Assembly: GCA_003024175.1 (NCBI GenBank)
Contig: MDYQ01000048.1
Coordinates: 1 to 64,000, forward strand
From: Planoprotostelium fungivorum
Lineage: Eukaryota > Evosea > Variosea > Cavosteliida > Cavosteliaceae
Direction: 5' to 3'
Length of the DNA: 64,000 nt
Shown here: piece after piece, positions 10,102 through 21,475 of the stretch
Numbering within the stretch: position 1 is the first letter of the stretch
Layout of the letters: every line of letters begins with the position of its first letter
Translations under genes and position numbers: made by a program
The notes under the pieces: model-generated
What the model was told of the DNA's origin: nothing
The model's database searches: none
Seen by the model: the letters and a program-made list of their open reading frames with translations, nothing else

Positions 10102-12473
10102 GTCCTGATGGAGCGGATATCTCGTTCAATCGTTTCTTCAGGTTGTTCACTTCGTCCGGCCGTTGCAGTTCGTTGTAGAGGTCGATCAGTCCGTTGAGAG
10201 ACACCAGCAGACCCTGCGTGACTCAGTCTCTCCATGGAGTGATGGACTCACCTTCTTGATCTCCGTGTTTCTGGCTTGGATCTTCCCCACGTCGGTGCCA
10301 CTGCTTCTGGTTGAACAACCGAGGAGATTCTCGTTCGATTGGAGGGCCTTCTCTGTGATCTTCTTGGACTGTTTTCGTTCAGTGTCACCTCTCTTCTCTC
10401 TCCACTCACTCGAACGAGGTGCTGCTCTGCTTCCTCCCATCGACTCTGATACGTCAACACCTTTTTCTCTCAGTTTCATAATGGAAGAGAAGAATTCGAT
10501 CCACCTTGGCCATGGAGCACAGAGTATCCGACAGAGAGTAATGTTCTGGATCTCTCAACTTCTCTTTCATCTCTAGACAAGATCCATAAGACTCGATGGC
10601 CTCCTTGTACTTGTTGTGCTTCACGTACAACACGGCCAACTTCTCCAAGATGGGCAATGCCGATTCCTTCTTCCCTTCAGCGATTCTCCCTCTCGTTCGA
10701 CTCACCTTCATGTCTAACGCTTGTTTGAACAACACTTGTGCTTCGGGTAGACTGTCCACCGACATCAACTTCTCAGCCTGCGTCTCCAGCGTGTTGTACG
10801 TGTGATTTCGCTCCTCGTACAGTCTCTTGTATATCGTCTCTGACTCGTACAACTTTCCCTGCTTCTCGTACACGTTCACCAGGGCCGTTCGGATCACTTC
10901 GGCCGTCTTCTCATCGTCACCCTGGTCCAGCAGTATCCCCTTCTCCTCTCAGTCTCATCCTCCTCCTTCTCTCACCTTCAGAATGGATTCGGCTTGTTTG
11001 AAGTTCTTCTCCTTTGCGTGGACTTTGGCGAGACCGATGAATGCTCTGATCTTGTTGGGTATGGTGTCGTTGCTGTTGGGAGCCAATGTTGTCCCCTCCT
11101 CCAATTCGATTCCGCTGTTTCCTCTCACGTTTGTCTTTCGACTCTCCAATAACAGAAATTGTTCGTAATTGTTTCGTGCTTCTTTCAACCTCTTGTCTTT
11201 GTAACTGTATCTCATGAATATAAAAGGAAAGGTCATCTCAAAGACAAAAAAGATGAAATAGGCTCACTCGATGTGACCTAGGCCTAAGAAAATCCTCTGT
11301 CTGATGTCGATGAGGCTGGTGGAATAATCATCCAAGTCATCCATCAATTCTTTCAGTGTCTTGTAGCAGAACTGTGCCTCTGCGAATCTCTTCAGTGACT
11401 CCAATGTCTCCGCTCGGTACAGCAATTCGTTCCTCTTGTCTGTCTCTCTCTCTTTCATCAGTCTCTCCACTGTCGGTGTTCATCCTCTTCGTTGTGTCTC
11501 TCTATCTCACCCTCGTGACGCATCAGATTCTGTATCGTCTCTTCGTACTTGTCTTGGATCGATAGTTCCATCATCATGTCTTTCACCACGCAGATCACGG
11601 TGTCCTGTGTTGTCATTCGTCTCCCTCATACCATTGATGCACGTGTGTATCATTCTCACCTCTAACGTATTGAATCGGAAAGAGATCTCCTTGTCTTCTC
11701 CTTCACATGTCTTCAGTGTCTGATGTGTCCTGTGATGATAATCACCTGGTGATATGGCGACGATGGAGAAGTCAATGATGTAATCACTCTTTGAATCTAA
11801 TGCCGCCTTCTCCACCTGTTCATTCATAAGAAAAGATCCTATTCATACCGATCGAATCTGACCTTGAATGTAAGATTATCTGATCCTTTGAATGTGACGA
11901 TGGAAGTCACGGAGAGAGAAGCAGTCGGAGTCAATTGAATCAGATCGTCTGTTACCGATGTGGTGCTCTTCTGAATGGGCTGTGTAGTTCTGTCAGTGAT
12001 TATGTTCCAAATCATTCCCCCTCACTTGATCTTTTTCCGTGTCACATTCATTTGTCGAGCTCCTGTTCTGCAGTCAGAGGGCGTGAATCGAAGATGATAA
12101 AATGATGTCATACAATCTAAGCGACGAAGACAAGGACACTGGACTAGTGGCTCCAGAATTAGGGAGGGAATTTGTGGGCGACACCAGACTTGTTAAAGAA
12201 ACATGCGAATCGGATTTCATCAATCTCTGCTCTCTCCTGGCAGCGATTCTCTTTCTCTCCTCTTCTATCTCTTTTTTCTTCGCCTAATGACACCTCTCAA
12301 TGCCATTGACTAGTTTTAATGCAACATACCTCGAGTTGTTTTCTCATCTCTGAGATCTGTTCAGGCGTGAGCTCCCCAGTTGGAGAGGGGCCCGTCATCT
12401 GTGACATCTTCCTCTTCCCGCCGCACTCTGGTCGATGTTGGGTTACTCCGTAATTCCGTTTACAACGCTCCAT
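10097..12473 (-). CDS. TPR-repeat protein with coiled coil
   Basis: The protein starts MERCKRNYGV and soon reads ELTPEQISEMRKQLE, then a charged coil (EEERKRIAARREQRL) and a Ser-rich linker around 12100-12250. The C-terminal two thirds are tetratricopeptide helices: ELLYRAETLESLKRFAEAQ, NKIRAFIGLAKVHAKEKNF, ALVNVYEKQGKLYESETIY, EKLAVLYVKHNKYKEAIE and LNGLIDLYNELQRPDEVNNL. The end is NEISAPSGQ. The spacing resembles kinesin-light-chain or NPHP3-like TPR arrays, which act as protein-binding scaffolds, but no specific partner is evident. The many introns leave some borders unresolved, mainly between 11230 and 12290. Several frames antisense to it are shadows. Confidence 0.7.
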
Positions 12474-13433
12474 TGTATTGACTCGATCAATATGGAGTGA
12501 TTGTTCACAGTAGAATTGCACACAAGACAAAGATTGCGAGGTGTATCAGAGCTGAATCGCCAGCTAAAATGCGTTTGTCTCCCTCGATCGAACTTGTCTG
12601 TTGTCACTGACAAGTCACACCGACTGATCGGGATAGCTTGTTGAGGAGATGAACGTTGAACATGATCCCGCAAAGTTGTCTCGGCGTCGGCGATCGATGC
12701 CTGGCTCTCAAGCACGAGTTCAACGAGGCTTTCGAGCTATCAGGAGAATTAAGAGACTCCTCAACTACCTTCGAACCTTCTTCAAGATGGTTGCTGAAAC
12801 ACCAGGATCGCCATAGAAAGCCTGTTTTGTGGCATCAATCCGGCCGTTGATCATCATCCTGTGCCCTCTGTTCTATCCTGGAACAGCATCGACCCCCATA
12901 CCCTTCCTTCAGCACATACCCGTTCGCGTATTCTATTTCAGTGCTTTCCAATCGCGATCCATGGACAACCAGAGTCAGCCGTTGTGGGACAAATTCAAAG
13001 GCCCGATATAACGTTTCCCTTCATAGAATGAACGCGTCGACATTTTTCGTACGAGGAATGCAGCTGGGCGACCAAGGGTGCTCTCTCTGCGCTGCTGGTA
13101 TGTTCAACGAGGGTAAACAGGATCTCACAGCAATCTGTCCATCATCTATTAATTACAGATTGGTGGTATACTCTCACCCCTTCCTTAGCCAACTTGCACC
13201 CAGCCTTCCTTGGCAACCTCAAAGAGGGAGCGCGGTGGTGAATGAGAGCTCAATAGCGAAGCCACAGCTGTCAAAATGACACCCGCGCACAGTAGTTTCG
13301 TTCGCGTCAACATATTTCTCTGCGAGATTTCCACGTAGAACTCCTAGATCTGGGTTTGTAACGACATGTTTGCATGACCGTTGCGCGGTGAAGTTGACAC
13401 CCAGAGAGAAACCATTAGAATAACACGCCCAAC
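12474..13433. other. Intergenic stretch, at most a weak small gene
   Basis: One + strand frame from ATG 12650 encodes a basic peptide (MNVEHDPAKLSRRRR ... LLNYLRTFFKMVAETPGSP, 59 residues) and the opposite strand reads RIDATKQAFYGDPGVSATIL over part of it. Neither shows a recognised domain or a convincing exon chain. Nothing is supported between about 12850 and 13433. Confidence 0.3.
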
Positions 13434-14004
13434 ATGAAACAAGTCGAACTCATGCTCTTCATCGCTCTTCTATGTGGTCAACTTGTTTTTGTACAAGCTA
13501 ATATGTCTGGGATGGTCTCTTATATGAGCCCGTCAGACGGAAACATGCTCTGTTTCAAAGACACTTCTAGCATGCACGTGAGAAAGATGACGACTCAGCA
13601 CAACGACGGCCCATCTACTGCTTACGCAAGGTATGTATACGTGATGATGAGTTGACACATTACTCATTTGGATCTGCAGATTTACCATCTCACAAGGAAG
13701 TATCGAGGGAGTTGGACGAGCGGAGCTGAACTGCAAGATCCGCGAGACCTCTTCTGCCTTCACGGTCGAAATATCATCTGTAGAGACCCCAAAATGGTCT
13801 CAGTCAGACAACAGCTGCGACGACCAGCCCGTCTCCAATCGCCCCTTCGCCACGGTTGAGCTGTCAGAGGGAGCCACATCCCTCTCAGCCGACGTCACCA
13901 CGGACCTCAAGAACTCGGTAGCCCCACACATGTATGGGCTCTCTTTCGGGGCAACGGAGGACACGGAGCTGGAGTTATACGACTGCAACATCAAACTCTA
14001 CTGA
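13434..14004 (+). CDS. Small secreted protein of unknown family
   Basis: Two exons joined at about 13631/13680. The first opens with a clear signal peptide, MKQVELMLFIALLCGQLVFV, likely cut near QANMSG. The mature part is about 155 residues with four or five cysteines (LCFKDT, LNCKIRE, NSCDDQP, LYDCNIKLY) and alternating beta-like segments such as RFTISQGSIEGVGRA and APHMYGLSFGATEDTELEL. It reads like a disulfide-stabilised beta-sandwich exported from the cell. No family is recognised. A standard AATAAA follows at 14076, and the gene converges on the SLC26 transporter about 100 bp further on. Confidence 0.78.
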
Positions 14005-14075
14005 GGACAGCCACGGTAGGGCCCTCTCGAGGATGTCCATCTCGGATTTGTACAGAGCGTATCGACCCCATGTAA

Positions 14076-14081
14076 AATAAA
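14076..14081 (+). terminator. AATAAA polyadenylation signal
   Basis: TGTAAAATAAACAG lies 72 nt after the stop of the secreted-protein gene and 20 bp before the end of the convergent transporter gene. It is the expected site for the + strand transcript. Confidence 0.65.
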
Positions 14082-14100
14082 CAGTTTTGGAACACGTTTT

Positions 14101-16973
14101 TTAGAAACTCTCTATGGTTGAATGATGATCCACTTTCTTTCGGTCGAGATAGTCCATTGCCTCCGTAAACCTCGCAAATATCCTCTCTGTCGTGATGAGA
14201 TCCAGTATCCCACTCACGATCTGCATCCCATCAGCACCAAGTCCATCACCATCTCATCTCACCATCGTCTTCACTACATTGGGTCGAACGCGAACGAAGC
14301 ACACATTAATGTGTCTCGTCTTCCACTCGATGATCATCTCGTGTAATGTCATGGCCGCTGAGGGATCGATGAATGGAATGTTGCTCGCGTCGATGATGAT
14401 GGTGGCAAGAGGTGTTTTACCTTTCAATCGTCACTCTCTGTCTCGATTCAATTCTCACCTCTCTGTTCTAATTTTGTCATCAGTTCTCGGATCTGACCGA
14501 TGTTGGCGAAATAAAGAGCTTCATCGACCCGCATGATGAGGATGCCTGTGTCACATGATGAGACATTTGAACAGAGAATTACAGAGGGACGTGTGGAGAT
14601 GAACGTGTCTTCACCTCTCTCGGCCAAGTTGACAAAGTGGTAATCGTGTTTGTCATCGAACAGATTGATGTCACGAATCACGGCCACTTCTTCGAAATCC
14701 TTCTCTTCGTTTTGTTTCATGAGAACTGCCCTTCGATCAGCTTCACTTTCCATTCACGCGAGATAATGGATCCGAGTCCATCCTTAAGATAGAGATGATA
14801 GACGTCTACTGACCGACGTGTGGTGATGAAGTGTGTTTGACGATGAGGAAGAGAGAGACAGCGGCAGTGATACCAATTCCAAGCTCGACGCCGAATATGT
14901 TGGTGGCAATGAAGGAAGTGAGGAACAAGGAGATGTCCTTGTAAGCTCGGATCTGTTGTTCTCTTCAGTACAATGAGAGTGGAGCGTGAGGTCACCTTCC
15001 AAAGGAAGAACAACTCGTGGACCTCAAACAGACCGAAAGCGGCGTTGATGATCACAGCCGACATGGTCACCTGATGATCATGCGATCAGATGATGATCAT
15101 GAGATGGATGTCATCGACGCACCTTGGGTAGATATTCGAGATAAGGTAAGAAGAAGAGGATGCAGAACAATACAATGGTGGCTGTGATGAGAGAGGCGAT
15201 GGCTGATCTGGCACCCGACGTGAAATTTACGGCCGATCTTCCCAACGAAGCGAAGGCAGGAAAGGTCTGAAAGATACTTCCAAAGATGTTGGCCATACCT
15301 ATTCCCCGTCACTCTTCTCTCTCTTTCCTTCTCACCTATGGCCACCAGCTCTCTGTTCGTGCTGACTCTGTAATTCAATTTCGAAGCGTAAGAGTTTGCC
15401 ACGAGGGTCGATTCCATCATTCTATTCAAATGAGAAATCGTTTCTTTACAAATAAAAGAGATGAAATAAGAACTCACCCGACGATAGAGATGGAGAATGC
15501 GGCAGAGATGAGATCACCAAACTTGTCCCAATGCCTTGGAAAGGCGGGGACAGCGAATCCGGCCTCGGCCTTACCCAACACGGAGACACCATCGAGTCCC
15601 CCCCAGAATCTCCTGGCGATGGTTGAAAGTGCGACGACGATCAAGATGTCTGGCACCACTCGAATGTATTTGATCCTGTGGTACTTGTTCGCCAGACCCT
15701 GTCAACAGTTGAGTCCATTATATGTGGTAGAGTGTGATGGAGTAGAGTGATGGTGATACCTTTGCGATTCTCATGGATACGAGGAAGGAGAGACAGATGA
15801 TTCCCAGCCAGAAGGTTCTCATGTGGGTGCGATCGATCTGGTCCCAGATCTCTTTGAGCACTTTGAACGAATGGGAATGCGTTGGAAGAGCGAAGAAGGC
15901 AGCTGAATGGGTCAGATCATGTGTGATGATGTGATGAGATGTGAAGAGTTGTGATGAGGTGTGATGAGATAAACTCACGAAGTTGTTCTACGATGATGTG
16001 AATGGCGACTGCGTTGATGAATCCGCTGAGGAGAGAGCGAGAGAACATGTGAACCAGGAATCTATGGCGATGAGATGGTTCACATCAGCATCACCCACCC
16101 GAAACGAACCAAACCGAGAATCAAAGAGAAGAGACCGACCAACAGAGTGATGAGAGTCACAACAGAAGTTCGATATTCGATCCAAGCGGCAACATCTGCA
16201 TCAGAGGCACTGATGTCTCTCTGTCCACAGATGTCGTCCTGTCTCTCATCAGATTTCTCTTTTTCTCGTCGTGGGTTATGAAAGACGGATGGAATGATGT
16301 ATGACGTTGGATGATGGCAGATACGAACCAACACGCCGGAGGTGAGGATTGCCACGACGGCTTCTGGTCCGATGGCCAGTTGCTTGCACGTACCAAGGGC
16401 AAAATAGACCAACAGAGGAAAGAAGCCAGTCTGTAGACCCACGATGGGTTTGATGCTCATCAAATTGGCGAAAGCCAAAGTCTGAGGGACCAACATGACC
16501 GCCACTGTCAATCCTGGACAATGTGTCGGCGTGATGGATCGAAATGCATCGTGGAATATGGTTCACCTGCGATGGCGTCTCCTCGTAGGAGGTGCCATTT
16601 GTACTCTTTCAGCCAGCTGAGAACGGGAATGTAGTAAAAAATCCTCTCCCTTAAAGACAATCTATCATTGATGTAATCCGTTGCATCAGTGAGAATACGA
16701 ATAGGCTTGACCATCACATCTTCGGCCCACGGCGTATTCGGCTCAGCGTCTGACGAAAATCATCCACTGAGATCGAGATCCGACTCACCGTCCGTCACGC
16801 TCACTGTTTCATCCGTTTCGTCGAGACTAGCTGGCAAATTGAATGCTACAGCTGAAGTGATTGTTAGGGTATGTGAGATGAAAAGATGGCACACATTTCG
16901 GCCTGCCTGAGAATCTGTTGTTGTTCTTGATGAGAGGAACTCTCTCTCCGTCCCCATCGGAAGGACCTTGCAT
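14101..16973 (-). CDS. SLC26/SulP anion transporter with STAS domain
   Basis: The protein starts MQGPSDGDGERVPLIK. The SulP signature follows: WLKEYKWHLLRGDAIAG, then MTVAVMLVPQTLAFANLMSI, GLQTGFFPLLVYFALGTCKQ and LAIGPEAVVAILTSGVLV. Further membrane spans run through 16190-14900. The cytosolic C-terminus is a STAS domain: GILIMRVDEALYFANIGQIR, an insert, then TIIIDASNIPFIDPSAAMTL, and TERIFARFTEAMDYL. Family members move sulfate, bicarbonate, chloride or other anions at the plasma membrane. The D-x-S-x(4)-D pattern of the STAS phosphorylation loop is kept (DASNIPFID). Over ten introns, most under 90 nt, interrupt it. The substrate cannot be told from sequence. Confidence 0.9.
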
Positions 16974-17448
16974 CTTTTACCCTGTCGATGCGAAATTCAG
17001 TCAGAGAAGTTGCCCCGCTTTTCCTTTAATAATGCGACTTTTCTGTGATCAGGATAAATCTCAGTGAAGTGAGAGCGTGTTGCTTGTCATCAGAACCGAA
17101 GGTGTTTGGCCACGTTTTATTTTGGTATTATTTTTGTGCAGTGCAACAGAACCCCTTCCATTTTTCATCAGCAGTCAACCATCACTCATTGCAAGGACCG
17201 TAGATAACGAAGACAGAATGACTCGACCTATTCACTTGATCATCAATTATCTTATCAATGGCACATATGCCTTCTCAACCACCACTGTGAAACGGGCTGT
17301 GAAGAACCTTCAAAGGAAGATCTGAAATCAATCGATCTACAACGTTGTAGTTTGACAAATTTATACATAGCCAGTACTCGAACACAACTTACGCGACACC
17401 ATCAAGTGAAGACCTCTAGAATACAATACGTACATCACGATCAAATCG
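16974..17448. other. Divergent intergenic region with a perfect palindrome
   Basis: This spacer lies between the starts of the - strand anion transporter and the + strand SPO22/ZIP4-like gene, so it should hold both promoters. No gene is convincing in it. At 17337-17350 it carries CTACAACGTTGTAG, a perfect 14-bp palindrome and the fullest form of the motif scattered through introns further right. Confidence 0.6.
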
Positions 17449-20400
17449 ATGAATCCCAACTTAGTCAATTTGAAAGGTAGTTCATTACTTCATCCATGAT
17501 TAACAAGAGACAGCCACCGTTGCCACCATCAAGTCTAATCTAGACGATGGAAAACAAGTAACGGTCGAAGATGTCAACGATCTACGTACCTTTTTGAAAG
17601 AGCTGGCCGATGCAAGCCATGGTGAGACCTCTGAGCTGGCAGACACAGGAATTAACCTCTGGAACTGTGGAATCCACGCCACTAACAACCATCTCGCCGA
17701 GAAAGAGATCATCGTCCAAAGTGAGATTCCATCTCTTCTTCTCATCTCATCTATTCTCATCAACTCAAATCCATACAGTGAGACACTTTGCCTGCGATTG
17801 TCTGTCTATCGCCGCTGCAAATGGAGATCACAGGAACGACTCTAATCTCATGAACTTCCTCGCCCGCACGGGAAAGTTATGGTCGGGTGAGCTTCAACTT
17901 CCCTTCATCCCTCTCATCACAGAACAGACTTGAAGAATTTCAGCATGGCCGAGACCTGTTACGCTGCCTCTATGGGAGTGAGTCATCACGAGATGATATC
18001 GAGCTCATCCAGACAGATCTATAATCGACTCCAATCGTCTCAACCTCACACGGTGAACGAAGCGAAGACCAAGAAGACCATCTTCAGCCTCTACTGCTGG
18101 AGGGCAGAAACCGTACGTTCTTTCCTTCTATTTTCCACTGAAGAGAGACAGAGCTGGGACATGGAACAGACACAAGCGACGTATTCCTTCATCGCCCTGG
18201 CTCGTGATTTGGTCAGCGATATCCCCGAAGAGGTACATTTCGCGGTTGAAATGTCAACCCATGTGAAGAATCGGACAGGCTGTGAGACTGGCGGACATGT
18301 GTTATCGATTGGCAGAAGATACCAACCGTAAGAAGAGAGATTCGAACGAGACGATCCAATGGCTCGAACAATCCTACGACGTGAGGGAATGCAGGAGAAG
18401 ATGAATGACTGAAACAAATGAAGATCATGGAGATGGACCCCAACAGAGATGCCACCTTTCAGTCGAGGACTCTGAGATGGTTGGCGAAGGAACAACTGGA
18501 CAGGGGAAACATCGAGAAGGCGATGGAATACGTCCAGAGAGCCAATCAGGTGAGCCTTTCGACCGTCGATCCTCTGCTCAATTCAGTCAGGAACACGAAC
18601 ACCCGGCTGGATTTTATCTCCAATTCAAGATTCACATGATGCAGAAGAATTACATTCTCGCCGAGGAATGGATGATCAAGACATTGGACTTGAAGGGTGA
18701 ATCCACCGTGTCCTCCTCACTTCTGATTCTCTCAGACGTCACCATCGATATGAAATTGAACGTCTGTCGTTTCACTTTCGACATGGGATGGTGGGGATCG
18801 AGAAGAAAGAGGGAATGTAACATCTTCAGTTTCGAGTTGGCCCTCACTGCCTTGAATCACCTGACGGACCAATTGAAGTGCCACCCTGACATCGGAAAAG
18901 TCAGACTCCTCCACTTTGACCTCTTGGTCGATGGAAAGGTGGCCGATTTCTCCAGGGCAGCCATACTCATGGACCAAGTCGTCTCCGGTAAGATTGATTC
19001 AGAATCAAAACAATCTGATCGCGATATGTATTCCGTTTCCTTTACTTCATTCCAGCACTCACAATCCACAGAACATCTAGACGGAACTCATCGTCTCGAC
19101 GCCCAACTCTGCAACTGCTTTTGTCACTGTCTATACAACGTGGCCTCTGACCATCACTCGGTGACGTCTTCTCGCACGTGACATCGTTGACCTTTGGATA
19201 GAGAGGAGACCTGAGAGCGTGTACCATGTGGATGAAGAGTCTACTCCACATCCTCCCCAGAGACGATCTCATCACCCGCTGCAAGATCCTCAGGTGAATT
19301 CAAATTTGAAATTCCCGAATGAAATATCATCCACAGGTACACTGCCATCGTCTTCCTTCAATTGAAAGATTCGGATCAAGCTTCAGAGTACGTCAATCAA
19401 GCCATCGCCATCGAACCAGAATCTCTCTGTGAGTCCTCCTCTCTTCTCTTCTAACTCTCATCAGATGCCCACTACGTGACATCATCCACACACTTGATGG
19501 AACTGATGACATGTGCAGATCAGATTTCGCATCAGCTTGATGAGAGGAGACAAAGACATGGCCCTGACCTCTCTCGAAGAGATATCGAAGAAGGAAGAAC
19601 CCAACGTGGTCGACTTTCTTCAGCTCTGCGCTCAGCAGACGAGAGACAGAGAGGACATGAAGGAATTACTCCTTCAATCCTTGGACAGAATCATTCGACA
19701 CGGTGAACACAGCCACCCCGGACAAGTGGGCATCGCCTTGAGGAATGTCTTTGTCCAAAGAACGAGAGGAAGGTGAGGCACGTGTCTCTGTCATGATGGA
19801 CTCAATGGAACAGAGAGGTAGAAGGAATGAGCTCAGAAGAATTGAATGGACTGTTGGAAGTGGCACGCGGGGGGCTGTCGATGACGAAACAATACGGAAC
19901 GAATCTCATCTACAACGATGATCTGGCGGAATTGAGGTGGTTGGGTGGCTCCCTCTTCCTCGTGGGGTACGTATCTCTCCCTCTCTCCCTCTGACTCGTT
20001 GTAGACAGACTCTACGTGATGCGAAGAAGTTGGATATCGCTCGACATTATTTCGATGTGTCCGTAGAGGTGAAGTATCTCTCCACAGTTGATCTCATTGT
20101 AGACAGTACTTCTCTTTGGACGAAGACAATGCTTGTTCCTTGGATTGGAAGAGAAAGAGTCTACTCAATTCTGCGCTGTGCATCTGCGAGGGAAGACTGA
20201 AGGACAAGGTGAGAGAGAAGAAGGGAGAAGGTAGAGAAGAAGGGAGAATGTGACATGGACAGGAGGATATGCTGAAGGAAGCCATCGAACGCATCGACAG
20301 CTGCAGGAGATCGTTAGACAAGGAAGAGAGTTCACAGAAGCTCCTCCCTCTACTGTCCATGTTGGATATCAAGTGCAGGGCCATGAAGGGTGAACCTCAC

Positions 20401-21177
20401 CTCCTTCACATGATCCAGGTGACATCTCTTCACTCTCCTGTTCACTCTTCTCTTCACTCTTCTCTTCACTCTCCTGTTCACTCTCCTGTTCAATTGTACC
20501 CATGATGACAGAGATCCGTGGATATCGATGGAATGATAGCAGATGACTTTGAGAAGATGGCACACATCTGCATGATGAAAGACGTCAATCACAGAGAGGG
20601 TCAGTCCATATCATCATCTCATCATCACCATCGTGAAGAACATGATCATGAATGGTGATCAAGTAGAGTTCAAGTGTCACAGGAGCGAGAGAGGCATTCA
20701 GCATCGCACTTCGCATGAGAATGAGTGCACAACCCGTCGATTGGCCCCGATGCTGTGAGGAAGATTGGCAGGTTGTAGTCTGACAGGCCCAGTCTCCCTC
20801 TTGAGATGTCAGATCGATCTGTGTGACGGTATGGAGTTGGCACGCCCCTTCTACGATCAAGTGAGACGAAAAAGAATAAAATAGAATAAATGCTGACGAG
20901 GAGCAGGCCTTGAAGATCGGGCAGTGTCTCACGAGGGAGAATCTTCCCGGAAACGAGATCGAATGGCTGACTTCAAGTGCATGGAACCACGGTGTGCATC
21001 TCTACAAGGTGGGAGGACATCACGTGACGTGGTGGTGACGTCTTTATCTAGATGAGCGACACGACGGGAGCAGAGAGGTGGATGAGCCTGGCCGTGAGTC
21101 TATCCAAGCTCCACTGTCTCGATCCATCCATCATGGACACTCTCACCACCGGTTACTCTCACCTCTTGAAATCATAA
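17449..21177 (+). CDS. SPO22/ZIP4 (TEX11)-like meiotic TPR protein
   Basis: The first exon MNPNLVNLK joins in frame to ATVATIKSNLDDGKQVTVED. Then come GINLWNCGIHATNNHLAEKE, MRHFACDCLSIAAAN, LMNFLARTGKLWSD, NFSMAETCYAASMGIYNRL and many further TPR-like helices, such as EQLDRGNIEKAMEYVQRANQ and FYLQFKIHMMQKNYILAEEW, ending DTLTTGYSHLLKS. The order of NLW, a His/Cys-rich helix and paired helices resembles the SPO22/ZIP4-like family. Fungal, plant and animal members (Zip4, TEX11) promote crossover formation and synapsis in meiosis by scaffolding ZMM proteins. TPR proteins diverge fast, so a generic TPR protein is the main alternative. About twenty introns are present; a minisatellite lies in one at 20.4 kb. 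Confidence 0.68.
20424..20500 (+). repeat. Intronic minisatellite CTCTCCTGTTCA
   Basis: About five to six imperfect copies of a 15-bp unit (variants TCTTCACTC / TCCTGTTCACTC) lie inside an intron of the SPO22/ZIP4-like gene. The antisense frame gives only an Arg/Glu/Ser repeat and is not a gene. Confidence 0.8.
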
Positions 21178-21475
21178 ACGAGAGAACGTCTTCTTTGAAT
21201 AGAAGGTGGAATGTCACAGTGATGGATTCACATGATGTGATTGAGACCGAGATGTTCCGTCTTGTGTGAAGAATTGTCATCATTGGAATTTATTTTTATT
21301 TATTTCATTAGGGTGGAAAAGAGAGGAGAAAGTGCCAGTCTTGTCCATCAAATCTCAAAAACTAGTCGGGATTTCGGAATCGTGACCACCTCGTCGGATT
21401 TGAAGCCACATACCAAACGGTTAGAAGTACTACCACACGAACACGCACTACGAAAACGATACGATATAGATAAAC

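Noticed and set aside
17077-17325. 82-residue + strand frame in the spacer before the SPO22/ZIP4-like gene
   Set aside because: It lacks an ATG at its 5' end, has no motif, and lies where the divergent promoters should be.
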